Shown here: positions 34,798-42,405 of the stretch, piece by piece
Numbering within the stretch: the first letter of the stretch is position 1
Layout: each line of letters begins with the position of its first letter
Assembly (NCBI GenBank): GCA_902616165.1
Contig: CACMRS010000004.1
Span: 1-42,405, forward strand
Reading direction: 5' to 3'
DNA from: an uncultured Pelagibacteraceae bacterium
Lineage (GTDB): Bacteria; Pseudomonadota; Alphaproteobacteria; Pelagibacterales; Pelagibacteraceae
DNA length: 42,405 bases
The notes under the pieces: model-generated
Databases searched by the model: none
Seen by the model: the letters and a program-made list of their open reading frames with translations, nothing else
Told to the model about the DNA's origin: nothing
Position numbers and translations under genes: made by a program

Positions 34798-35840
34798 TGT
34801 CAAGTCAAAAAAATCCAGGCCATAACAGTAAAAGAGATTTCTTAAAAAATCCTGTTGAGCACATTGATATAACTTCTTTTGATAGTAGAAAAATTATATC
34901 CTCAATGGAAAAAATGTCATTTGTTTCTAGAGAAACAGCAAATGCTGCTAAAATTTATAACGAGATGCTTAAAGATAAAGATTGTACAATTTTCCTTACC
35001 TTGGCAGGCTCTACTTCGGCAGCTGGATGTATGAATATTTATAAAGATTTAGTTAAATTTAATATGGTAGATGCAATCGTTGCAACGGGTGCCTCTATTG
35101 TAGATATGGATTTTTTTGAAGCTCTTGGTTTTAAACATTATCAAGGTTCACAATTTCAAAATGATACTGAGTTAAGGAACAACTATATAGATAGAATTTA
35201 CGATACCTACATAGATGAAGAAGAACTTCAATTGTGTGATAAAATCATATGCGAAATAGCAAATAATCTTGAAGTAAGAAGTTATACCTCAAGGGAGTTT
35301 ATTAATGAAATGGGGAAATATTTAAAAAAAAATTCAGTGAAAAAAGATTCTTTGATTGAAACTGCTTTTGACAACAATGTTCCAATTTTCTGTCCTGCCT
35401 TTACAGACTCGAGCGCAGGATTTGGGTTAGTTATGCATCAAGAACAAAATCCAGAAAAACATATGACAATAGACTCGGTTAGAGAATTTAGAGAACTAAC
35501 AGAAATTAAAATCAAATCTAAAGGTTCTGGATTATTTATGATTGGTGGTGGTGTGCCTAAAAACTTTATTCAAGATACTATTATTTGTGCTGAGCTATTA
35601 GGAAAAGATGTAGACATGCATAAATATGCTGTTCAAATTACTGTTGCTGATAGTAGAGACGGTGCATGCAGCAGCTCCACATTAAAAGAAGCAAGCTCAT
35701 GGGGCAAAGTAGATATAACGAAAGAACAGATGGTGTTTGCAGAAGCAACTAGTGTTTTGCCATTAATTGCTAGTGATGCATATCATAAAGGTGAGTGGAA
35801 AAATAGAACAAGAAAAAACTTTACAAAAATTTTTAAATAA
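34797..35840 (+). CDS. deoxyhypusine synthase-like protein, possible homospermidine synthase
   Basis: A 347-residue protein of the deoxyhypusine synthase family. The NAD-site segment TLAGSTSAAGCM, VDAIVATGASIVDMD, and SSWGKVD with the lysine that forms the enzyme-imine intermediate (Lys304) are kept. Bacteria have no eIF5A to modify, and relatives of this enzyme make homospermidine or similar polyamines from putrescine by the same aminobutyl transfer. Placed directly after ornithine decarboxylase, a polyamine product is the reasonable inference. The exact product cannot be read from sequence. Confidence 0.82.
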   Translation: MSSQKNPGHNSKRDFLKNPVEHIDITSFDSRKIISSMEKMSFVSRETANAAKIYNEMLKDKDCTIFLTLAGSTSAAGCMNIYKDLVKFNMVDAIVATGASIVDMDFFEALGFKHYQGSQFQNDTELRNNYIDRIYDTYIDEEELQLCDKIICEIANNLEVRSYTSREFINEMGKYLKKNSVKKDSLIETAFDNNVPIFCPAFTDSSAGFGLVMHQEQNPEKHMTIDSVREFRELTEIKIKSKGSGLFMIGGGVPKNFIQDTIICAELLGKDVDMHKYAVQITVADSRDGACSSSTLKEASSWGKVDITKEQMVFAEATSVLPLIASDAYHKGEWKNRTRKNFTKIFK

Positions 35841-35842
35841 AA

Positions 35843-36718
35843 TTGAAATATCTCTCAAATAAAAACGGATTTTTAGGAATTGATAATAAGTTTAGCTTTA
35901 AAGAAAAAGCTGTAATTGTTCCATTTGGTTTAGAAAAAACTGTCAGTTATGGGGGAGGAACAAGAAATGGACCTAAAGAAATTATAAAAGCATCTCATCA
36001 AGTTGAGTTATATGATGAAGAGCTTAACTGTGAACCTTATAAGAAAATAGGTATTAAAACTTTAAAACCATTTAAAATAGACAAAAATATAAAAAAAGCA
36101 CTTAATAAAATGTCAAAGATTAATAAAGAGATTTTAGATAAAAAACTTTTTCCAATGACTTTGGGTGGAGAGCATTCAATAACCCCTGGATGTATTGTTC
36201 CTTTTATAAAAAAATATAAAAATATTTGTCTTTTGCATTTTGATGCTCATGCAGATTTACGCCAGAGCTATAATGGAGAAAAATTTTCACATGCCTCAGC
36301 AATTAGAAGGTGTCTTGATTATAAAAATATTTCTTTAATTTCATTCGGAATAAGAAACATCTCGGAAAGTGAAATCCCATTTTTAAAAAAAAATTCTTCA
36401 AGAATAAATATTTTTTGGGCAAAAGATAAAAAAAAATGGAATTTGTCTAAATTTAAAAGACTGATTAAAAACAAAACTGTTTACCTTACATTCGATGTAG
36501 ATGGACTCGACTCAAGTATTATGCCTGCAACTGGTACACCTGAACCAGGAGGACTTTTATGGGACGAAACATTAGATATAATAAGAATTGCTGCTAAAAA
36601 CTCGAAAATTGTTGGTGCAGATATTAATGAACTGTCTCCAATTAAAGGATTTAATTCTTATAACTTTCTTGTTGCAAAGTTAGCTTATAAAATTCTGTCT
36701 TATAAATTTTTATATTAA
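35843..36718 (+). CDS. ureohydrolase, agmatinase- or arginase-like
   Basis: A 291-residue dimanganese hydrolase. GGEHSIT, HFDAHADLR and TFDVDGLDSS supply the metal ligands, and PATGTPEPGG follows. The start is TTG at 35843, two bases after the previous stop. Family members release urea from agmatine, arginine or guanidino acids. In this operon it could yield putrescine (agmatinase) or ornithine for the decarboxylase (arginase); the short loops slightly favour agmatinase. Its 3' end overlaps the next, convergent gene by 4 bases. Confidence 0.85.
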   Translation: MKYLSNKNGFLGIDNKFSFKEKAVIVPFGLEKTVSYGGGTRNGPKEIIKASHQVELYDEELNCEPYKKIGIKTLKPFKIDKNIKKALNKMSKINKEILDKKLFPMTLGGEHSITPGCIVPFIKKYKNICLLHFDAHADLRQSYNGEKFSHASAIRRCLDYKNISLISFGIRNISESEIPFLKKNSSRINIFWAKDKKKWNLSKFKRLIKNKTVYLTFDVDGLDSSIMPATGTPEPGGLLWDETLDIIRIAAKNSKIVGADINELSPIKGFNSYNFLVAKLAYKILSYKFLY

Positions 36719-37269
36719 ACTTTAATTGGTTTAATAATCTTCAATAACATTCTAAATGGTATCAACATTATTAGAGCAACTAAAATTTTTACCGCTAAAT
36801 CTCCTAGAGATAAAGTAACCCAAGGTACCCCTGTTGCATAAAATGATATTGAGAAAAATAAAAATGTGTCGACTGTTGATCCAATCAAAGATGAAGTAAG
36901 TGGTGCAACAAACCACTCTTTTTTTCTTAATCGATCAAAAATTTGAATGTCTAACAATTGAGCGGTAATAAAAGCTACCCCTGATCCTATTGCAATTCTA
37001 ACAGAGATTAAATCTGCAAAATCAGTTGAGAATAACAATGTAAATATAATTCCTATTAAAAAGCCTAAATATACAATTTGCCTTGCTAACAATTTTCCAT
37101 ACGACCTATTTGCTAAATCCGTTATTAAAAAAGCTATTGGATAACTAAAAGCTCCATAAGTTAAAATCTCATTTAATCCAAAATAGTTTATAGGGAACTG
37201 AACTAAATAATTAGAAGATAGTACAACAATTCCCATCATTATAGACAGGGTGATAAATAATTTGTTCAT
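36715..37269 (-). CDS. yhhQ: queuosine precursor transporter, YhhQ/VUT family
   Basis: A 184-residue integral membrane protein with six helices of the vitamin-uptake-transporter-like YhhQ family, which imports queuine precursors such as preQ1. Typical segments are SNYLVQFP, YPIAFLITDLANRSYG, GSGVAFITAQLLDI and SSLIGSTVDTFLF. It overlaps the rpmB stop by one base (TAATG), so it is translated from the ribosomal protein transcript. Confidence 0.88.
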   Translation of the reverse strand: MNKLFITLSIMMGIVVLSSNYLVQFPINYFGLNEILTYGAFSYPIAFLITDLANRSYGKLLARQIVYLGFLIGIIFTLLFSTDFADLISVRIAIGSGVAFITAQLLDIQIFDRLRKKEWFVAPLTSSLIGSTVDTFLFFSISFYATGVPWVTLSLGDLAVKILVALIMLIPFRMLLKIIKPIKV

Positions 37270-37580
37270 TAAGCTGATTTAGCTACAGGTTTCTTTTTAA
37301 AAGGGGATTTAATTAAAACTACTTTTTTTAACTTTTTCAATCTAGGAGATAAATTTTTATTTTTAACAGTTTTTAAAAACTCATCAAAACTACCTTTTTT
37401 ATCAACTGACCTTACACCTGAATTGCTTACAGTAAGTTTTAAACTTCTTCCAGTAAGCTCACTGGTAAATTTTACTTTTTTAAGATTAGGTAAAAACCTT
37501 CTTTTAGTCTTATTGTTAGCATGACTAACATTATGACCTTTCATAGGAATTTTACCGGTAAGTTCGCATTTTTTTGACAT
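37269..37580 (-). CDS. rpmB: large-subunit ribosomal protein L28
   Basis: A 103-residue basic protein. [21 protein letters not shown] is the L28 N-terminus. The N-terminal zinc-ribbon type CxxC pairs are not all present, as in other alphaproteobacterial L28 proteins. The open frame continues upstream to 37682, but those 34 codons overlap pyrD and match nothing in L28, so the ATG at 37580 is taken. An upstream TATATAAG on the minus strand near 37590-37600 could form part of a promoter. Confidence 0.95.
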   Translation of the reverse strand: MSKKCELTGKIPMKGHNVSHANNKTKRRFLPNLKKVKFTSELTGRSLKLTVSNSGVRSVDKKGSFDEFLKTVKNKNLSPRLKKLKKVVLIKSPFKKKPVAKSA

Positions 37581-37632
37581 AACAACAGTGCTTATATAAG
37601 GGGAGATATTGAAGGCGTCAAGTTTAATACAT

Positions 37633-38685
37633 TTAAGAAACAGTTTTATTTCCCACAATTTCTGTGAAATTTTTGACACCATCTCTTATCAGTAATTCTT
37701 TTAGGTCTTTTTTAATCATCCCAGCAATATTGGGTCCTTGAAATACCATGCCGGTATAAAGTTGAATATAGTCTGCTCCCAATAAAAACTTATCATAAGC
37801 TGCTTTACCAGAATCAACACCACCTACTCCAATTATTTTAATTTTACCTTTAATTAAATTGTAGAATTTACTTATTAAAAGATTTGATTTTTTTTCAATA
37901 GGTTTTCCAGATAAACCACCTTTTTGATGTCTCTGTATATTTTGAAGTGTTTCCCGAGAAGAGTCAGAAGTATTTGAAATTATTATTGCACTTATTTCAT
38001 TTTCTAAAAGTATTTCTGAAATTAAGTCAATTTGATTTTCGTTAATGTCTGGCGAAATTTTTACAGCTATAGGAATTTCAGTTTTTAATTGTTTTTTTTT
38101 CTCTGAGATAGATTTTAATAACTCATTTAATTTATACTCATCATGAAAGTTTCTTAGATTTTCAGTATTTGGCGAGGAAATATTGATTGTAATATAATCC
38201 GCAACATCAGAAAATTTTTCTAATCCAATTAAATAGTCATTCAATCTATTATTAGAATTTTTGTTTGGACCTACATTTACACCTAGTACACCTAGTTTTT
38301 TATTAGATTTTATTCTGTTTAATATTGTATCTGATCCATGGTTGTTAAAACCTAACCTATTAATTAATGCTTGATCTTCTACTAATCTAAATACTCTTGG
38401 TTTTTCATTTCCATATTGTTTTAATGGAGTAACTGTACCTACTTCAACAAATCCAAAACCCAGCTTAAATAAAGGGTTATACACCTCTGCATTCTTATCA
38501 AAACCCGCAGCAATACCGATAGGATTATTAAGATCATGATTAAATAATTTTGTTTTCAAAATGGGATCATTTTTGTTTTCGTCAAATATATTTGAAACTA
38601 AATTGAGTTTGAGTGATTGAATTGCTAAGAAATGTGCTCTTTCAGGATCTATTTTAAATATTAAAGATCTTAAATTTGAATACAT
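37633..38685 (-). CDS. pyrD: dihydroorotate dehydrogenase (quinone), class 2
   Basis: A 350-residue flavoenzyme on the inner face of the membrane that oxidises dihydroorotate to orotate in pyrimidine synthesis, passing electrons to quinone. [36 protein letters not shown] and [12 protein letters not shown] (with the class 2 active-site serine) are characteristic, as is the helical N-terminus of about 40 residues for membrane contact. Its ATG overlaps the lysS stop as TAATG. Confidence 0.96.
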   Translation of the reverse strand: MYSNLRSLIFKIDPERAHFLAIQSLKLNLVSNIFDENKNDPILKTKLFNHDLNNPIGIAAGFDKNAEVYNPLFKLGFGFVEVGTVTPLKQYGNEKPRVFRLVEDQALINRLGFNNHGSDTILNRIKSNKKLGVLGVNVGPNKNSNNRLNDYLIGLEKFSDVADYITINISSPNTENLRNFHDEYKLNELLKSISEKKKQLKTEIPIAVKISPDINENQIDLISEILLENEISAIIISNTSDSSRETLQNIQRHQKGGLSGKPIEKKSNLLISKFYNLIKGKIKIIGVGGVDSGKAAYDKFLLGADYIQLYTGMVFQGPNIAGMIKKDLKELLIRDGVKNFTEIVGNKTVS

Positions 38686-40247
38686 TATTTCAATTTACTA
38701 ATTATTAATTCTTTTGTTTCGTTAACACCGAAAAAACTTATAAAAAAACCCATTCTAGGTCCATTTTCATCTCCAAATACCACTTCATAAATTAACTTAA
38801 ACCAATCTCTTAAGTTTTCTGCATACCCATTCTCTTTACCTGTTGAATAAATTACTGTTTGTATATCCTCAGGAGACATCTGATCATTGCATTTTTCTAA
38901 AGTTTTAACTAAAGCTTGTAGAGCTAATTTTTCATTTTCAGAAGGTTTTTTATATTTTTTTTGAGCCTTAATAACATCATTAAAATACTTAATTGCATAA
39001 CCAACTAGTCCATCAAAAATTGGAAAGTTTTTTTCATGAATATTAGACTTATATTTTTTAACAAACTTCCACAATAAATCTTTGTTATCAGCATTGCTTG
39101 TCTCAACTAAATTCAACAACATAGAAAAGGTCATAATCATCTCTTCTTTTGGAATATGTCCATTATGAACATGCCAAACAGGATTCATCACTAATTGTTG
39201 TTCAGTTTGTTTTTTTGATTTTTCAATATTATCAAGGTACTCATCTACAGCTTTAGGCACTATTTCATTATAAAGTTTTTTTGCTCTTTTTGGATTTTGA
39301 TACATGTATAGAGATAAACTTTCAGGTGAGGCATATTTTAACCACTGGTCGATCGTAATACCATTTCCTTTTGATTTTGAAATTTTTTCACCCTTTTCAT
39401 CAAGAAATAATTCATAAGCAAATCCAGATGGATGTTTTTTACCAATTAAATTTATAATTTTAGTTGATAAAATTGCACTTTCGATAAGGTCTTTTCCATA
39501 CATTTCAAAATCTATATCTAGAGCATACCATCTCATTGCCCAATCAACTTTCCATTGTAATTTACAATTTCCATCCAAAACACTAGATTCTAATTTTTTA
39601 CCTTTATTATCAAAAATTATTTTAGAATTTTTTTTATCAATTTCTATAACTGGAATTTCGAGGACATGACCTGTATCTGGACAAATAGGTAAAAAGGGGC
39701 AGTAAGTTTGCTGACGTTCTTTGCCTAAAGTTGGAAGTATAATGTTCATTATACCATCATAATTTTCTAAAATAATTTTTAAAGTTGGGTTGAAAAAACC
39801 ACCTTTATATAAAGATGTCGAACTTTTAAAACTGTATTTAAAATTAAAACTATTTAAAAAATCTTTTAACATTTCATTATTATGCTCTCCAAAACTTGCA
39901 AATTTATCAAATGGATCGGGAACTTGTGTTAATGGTTTATGTAAGTTTTTGTTTAGTAATTCTTGTTTAGGAACATTATCAGGAACTTTTCTTAAACCAT
40001 CCATATCATCAGAAAAAGTAATTATTTCTGTTGGTAAATCTGTAAGTTGTTTTAAGGCATTAACCATCATTGAGGTCCTTGCAACTTCACCAAATGTTCC
40101 AATATGAGGAAGTCCACTTGGACCATATCCTGTTTGGAGGCTAATTTTCCCTTTTTTTTCAATAAATGATTTTCTCTCACGAAGCATTTTTTTTGCTTCA
40201 ACGAAAGGCCAAGCACTTGTTTTATCTAAAATTTCTTTTTTAATCAC
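38685..40247 (-). CDS. lysS: class I lysyl-tRNA synthetase
   Basis: A 520-residue class I aminoacyl-tRNA synthetase. The HIGH motif is HIGTFGE in GLPHIGTFGEVART, and the KMSKS loop is KISKSKGNGI. Class I LysRS is typical of archaea and Alphaproteobacteria, whereas most bacteria use class II. The start is GTG at 40247. It forms a two-gene transcript with pyrD. The two catalytic motifs are spaced as expected for a full-length enzyme. Confidence 0.96.
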   Translation of the reverse strand: MIKKEILDKTSAWPFVEAKKMLRERKSFIEKKGKISLQTGYGPSGLPHIGTFGEVARTSMMVNALKQLTDLPTEIITFSDDMDGLRKVPDNVPKQELLNKNLHKPLTQVPDPFDKFASFGEHNNEMLKDFLNSFNFKYSFKSSTSLYKGGFFNPTLKIILENYDGIMNIILPTLGKERQQTYCPFLPICPDTGHVLEIPVIEIDKKNSKIIFDNKGKKLESSVLDGNCKLQWKVDWAMRWYALDIDFEMYGKDLIESAILSTKIINLIGKKHPSGFAYELFLDEKGEKISKSKGNGITIDQWLKYASPESLSLYMYQNPKRAKKLYNEIVPKAVDEYLDNIEKSKKQTEQQLVMNPVWHVHNGHIPKEEMIMTFSMLLNLVETSNADNKDLLWKFVKKYKSNIHEKNFPIFDGLVGYAIKYFNDVIKAQKKYKKPSENEKLALQALVKTLEKCNDQMSPEDIQTVIYSTGKENGYAENLRDWFKLIYEVVFGDENGPRMGFFISFFGVNETKELIISKLK

Positions 40248-40337
40248 GAATATATCTTTTATAAAATCTTAAATTGGCGATTTTATTAATTCTTATAGAG
40301 TTGAAATTTATTTACCATAAAATAATGTTCTTTCAAA

Positions 40338-41777
40338 ATGTCTAATTATAAAACTGTTTTTTTTACGCTAGGAATTTTGCAAATAATTTTAGGGATCTCA
40401 ATGTTCATCCCTATAATTGCTCAATTTTTTTATTCCGAAATAGATTCATCATTTTTTGGTGCATCTATTGTTACTATAATTTTTGGATCATTATTTTTTC
40501 TATCAAATCTAGACCACGACAAAAAGTTGAATTTACAACAAGCATTTTTATTAACTGCTTTGTCTTGGTTAAGTATTGCTATTTTTGGATCTTTACCATT
40601 TATATTTTCGACTATGAACCTTTCAATTACTAATGCTTTTTTTGAGAGTATGTCTGGTATAACAACTACTGGATCTACAATTATTTCTAACTTAGAGAAT
40701 GCACCAAAAGGCATTCTATTATGGAGAGCAATTCTTCAGTGGCTAGGTGGTATTGGTATAATTGTAATGGCAATTACCCTGATGCCTATAATGAATGTTG
40801 GTGGTATGCAATTATTTAAAATTTCTAGTAACGACTCATCTGAAAAAATTCTTCCTAAATCAAAAGAAATAGCTTTGAGACTTATTTATATTTATTCAGG
40901 TCTAACCGCTCTTTGTGCATTATCATATTGGATATTTGGAATGGGAAAATTTGATAGTTTAACTCATTCTATGACTACTATAGCTACGGGTGGATTTTCT
41001 AATTACAATCAATCTATTGGGTATTTTAACAGTGTTCCTATAGAAATATCATCGATGATCTTTATAATTTTAGGAAGTATTCCATTTATTACATATATTA
41101 AATTTATTAGTGGTAATAAAAGAATATTTTTAAACGACATTCAAATCAGAACATTTATTAAAATAATAATTATAAGCATTATAATTTTATCAATATATTT
41201 ATTATTTAATGATAAAGGCAACTTTAGTTTAAGATCTATTTTTTTTAATACGATTTCAATATTGACTGGAACAGGTTATGTAAATGCTGAATTTGATGGT
41301 TGGGGAAGTTTTCCTATAACAATATTTCTTGTACTAATGTTTATTGGGGGATGTGCCGGATCTACTACTTGTGGTATTAAAATCTTTAGAATTCAAATTC
41401 TATATTTATTTATATTAAATCAATTAAAAAAAATTATATATCCCAAAGGTATATTTGTAATTAAATACGATCAAGGATCTGTTGATGATAAATTTATTGC
41501 ATCAATAATTTCATTTATTTATTTTTACTTTGTTATTTTTTTTATTTTAGCTGCATTATTATCATTAACTGGTCTCGATTTTATTACCGCTATCTCTGGA
41601 GCGGCAACATCAATATCAAATGTTGGTCCAGGTTTGGGTCCTATAATTGGGCCTAATGGAGATTTTTCAGCTTTACCTGATATTTCTAAATGGATCTTAA
41701 CTGTGGGTATGATTTTAGGTAGACTTGAGTTGTTTGCAATATTAGTATTGTTCTTACCATCATTTTGGAGAAATTAA
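40338..41777 (+). CDS. trkH: TrkH-type potassium uptake protein
   Basis: A 479-residue inner-membrane potassium channel-like transporter. All four selectivity-loop segments are visible: ITTTGST (about 110), TIATGGFSN (about 213), LTGTGYVNAE (about 310) and SNVGPGLG (about 430). It needs a TrkA-type gating subunit, and none is in this window. It is divergent from lysS across 90 bases, which hold no other recognisable element, and is followed by an AmpG-like gene 2 bases after its stop. Confidence 0.93.
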   Translation: MSNYKTVFFTLGILQIILGISMFIPIIAQFFYSEIDSSFFGASIVTIIFGSLFFLSNLDHDKKLNLQQAFLLTALSWLSIAIFGSLPFIFSTMNLSITNAFFESMSGITTTGSTIISNLENAPKGILLWRAILQWLGGIGIIVMAITLMPIMNVGGMQLFKISSNDSSEKILPKSKEIALRLIYIYSGLTALCALSYWIFGMGKFDSLTHSMTTIATGGFSNYNQSIGYFNSVPIEISSMIFIILGSIPFITYIKFISGNKRIFLNDIQIRTFIKIIIISIIILSIYLLFNDKGNFSLRSIFFNTISILTGTGYVNAEFDGWGSFPITIFLVLMFIGGCAGSTTCGIKIFRIQILYLFILNQLKKIIYPKGIFVIKYDQGSVDDKFIASIISFIYFYFVIFFILAALLSLTGLDFITAISGAATSISNVGPGLGPIIGPNGDFSALPDISKWILTVGMILGRLELFAILVLFLPSFWRN

Positions 41778-41779
41778 TT

Positions 41780-42405
41780 ATGTCTGAAACAAACGCAAAA
41801 ACATGGCTTGATTCTCTCACAGTTTATAAAGATATTCGAATGGTAAGAATTCTTTTGTTAGGTGCAATAAGTGGTTTCCCATGGGTATTAATTGCAAGCA
41901 GCTTGAGTCTTTGGCTCAAAGAAGAAGGTCTTAGTAGATCAACAATTGGATGGGCAGGTTTAATTTTTGGAGTATACGCTTTCAATTATTTGTGGGCTCC
42001 CATTATAGATAGAATTCAAATTCCAATACTAACAAAAAAATTAGGCCATAGAAGAGGCTGGATAGTTTTGATGCAATTAATTATTTTGTTAAGTCTTATT
42101 GTTTGGAGTGTGATTAATCCAACTGAAAATTTGGCTTTATTAATTACTGTAGGTTTAATTATTGCTATTGCATCAGCAACCCAAGATATAACTGTAGATG
42201 CATTAAGAATTGAACAGATAAATGAAAATGAAGGAAAATCGATGGCTGCTGGTGCAGCTATGGCTGTTGTTGGCTGGTGGACAGGTTATAAATTAGGTGG
42301 AGTTATTGCTTTATTCACAGCAGAATTTTTTGAAAACATTGGGGTAAATGACTACTGGCAAGCTACTTTTTTAATTTTGGGTATTTTAATAATTTTAATG
42401 AATAT
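41780..42405 (+). CDS. ampG: AmpG-like MFS transporter, 3' part beyond the window
   Basis: An open frame starts with ATG at 41780 and is still open at the right edge after 208 codons. Hydrophobic helices, an N-terminal SGFPWVLIASSLSLWL, a YLWAPIIDRI segment after helix 2 and the motif ATQDITVDALRIE resemble AmpG, the inner-membrane permease importing anhydro-muropeptides. It would supply the AmgK-MurU pair encoded at 23734-25372. The C-terminal half is not visible. It is probably co-transcribed with trkH. Confidence 0.82.
   Translation, partial: MSETNAKTWLDSLTVYKDIRMVRILLLGAISGFPWVLIASSLSLWLKEEGLSRSTIGWAGLIFGVYAFNYLWAPIIDRIQIPILTKKLGHRRGWIVLMQLIILLSLIVWSVINPTENLALLITVGLIIAIASATQDITVDALRIEQINENEGKSMAAGAAMAVVGWWTGYKLGGVIALFTAEFFENIGVNDYWQATFLILGILIILMN

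Noticed and set aside
37581-37682. Upstream extension of the L28 gene by 34 codons.
   Set aside because: The extension overlaps pyrD, has no similarity to L28, and the standard L28 N-terminus begins at the ATG at 37580.
1-42405. tRNA genes, CRISPR arrays, insertion sequences or phage genes.
   Set aside because: No cloverleaf-like sequence, spaced repeats, transposase or integrase was seen; gaps between genes are too short for most of these.

Overview
The window looks like a piece of a streamlined marine alphaproteobacterial genome of the SAR11 (Pelagibacterales) type. The evidence is the very AT-rich sequence, intergenic gaps of mostly 0-130 bases, many 1-4 base stop/start overlaps, convergent genes whose 3' ends overlap, and family markers such as class I lysyl-tRNA synthetase, ChvG/ChvI and RegA regulators. 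There are no mobile elements, CRISPR arrays, rRNA or tRNA genes that I can see. No gene-free stretch exceeds about 160 bases. The lineage is inferred from this style and from protein content, not from a marker-gene search.

Positions 1-14772 form the most striking block, an apparently complete purine-to-glyoxylate pathway with its own importer. A deaminase, a two-domain ABC ATPase, two permeases and a BMP-family binding protein (239-5462, + strand) would bring a nucleoside or nucleobase into the cell. A minus-strand operon (11527 down to 5513) encodes 5-hydroxyisourate hydrolase, the two xanthine dehydrogenase subunits, guanine deaminase, a PuuD-type membrane urate oxidase and a phosphoribosyltransferase. 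It diverges from a plus-strand operon (11576-14440) encoding OHCU decarboxylase, allantoicase, ureidoglycolate lyase and PuuE-type allantoinase. The predicted end products are glyoxylate, urea, CO2 and ammonia. The urate oxidase lacks the cytochrome c domain usually fused to PuuD, and a small secreted cytochrome c lies at the far edge of the cluster.

Positions 14816-23009 carry mixed functions: a DUF1330 protein, an AlkA-type DNA glycosylase, an EamA exporter, MsrA, a sulfurtransferase, an RND efflux pair whose adaptor lacks the usual coiled-coil hairpin, a lysozyme-like lipoprotein and a VanZ-like protein.

Positions 23046-32224 hold phosphoglycerate mutase, a peptidoglycan-recycling pair (AmgK-MurU) joined to tsaE and ahcY, the ChvG/ChvI two-component system, and DNA polymerase I. 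Positions 32339-42405 hold BioY, RegA, a polyamine operon (ornithine decarboxylase, deoxyhypusine-synthase-like protein, ureohydrolase) preceded by a structured leader RNA resembling the alphaproteobacterial speF motif, then a queuosine-precursor transporter, L28, PyrD, LysRS, TrkH and the start of an AmpG-like transporter. The AmpG-like permease and AmgK-MurU would fit together in cell-wall recycling.
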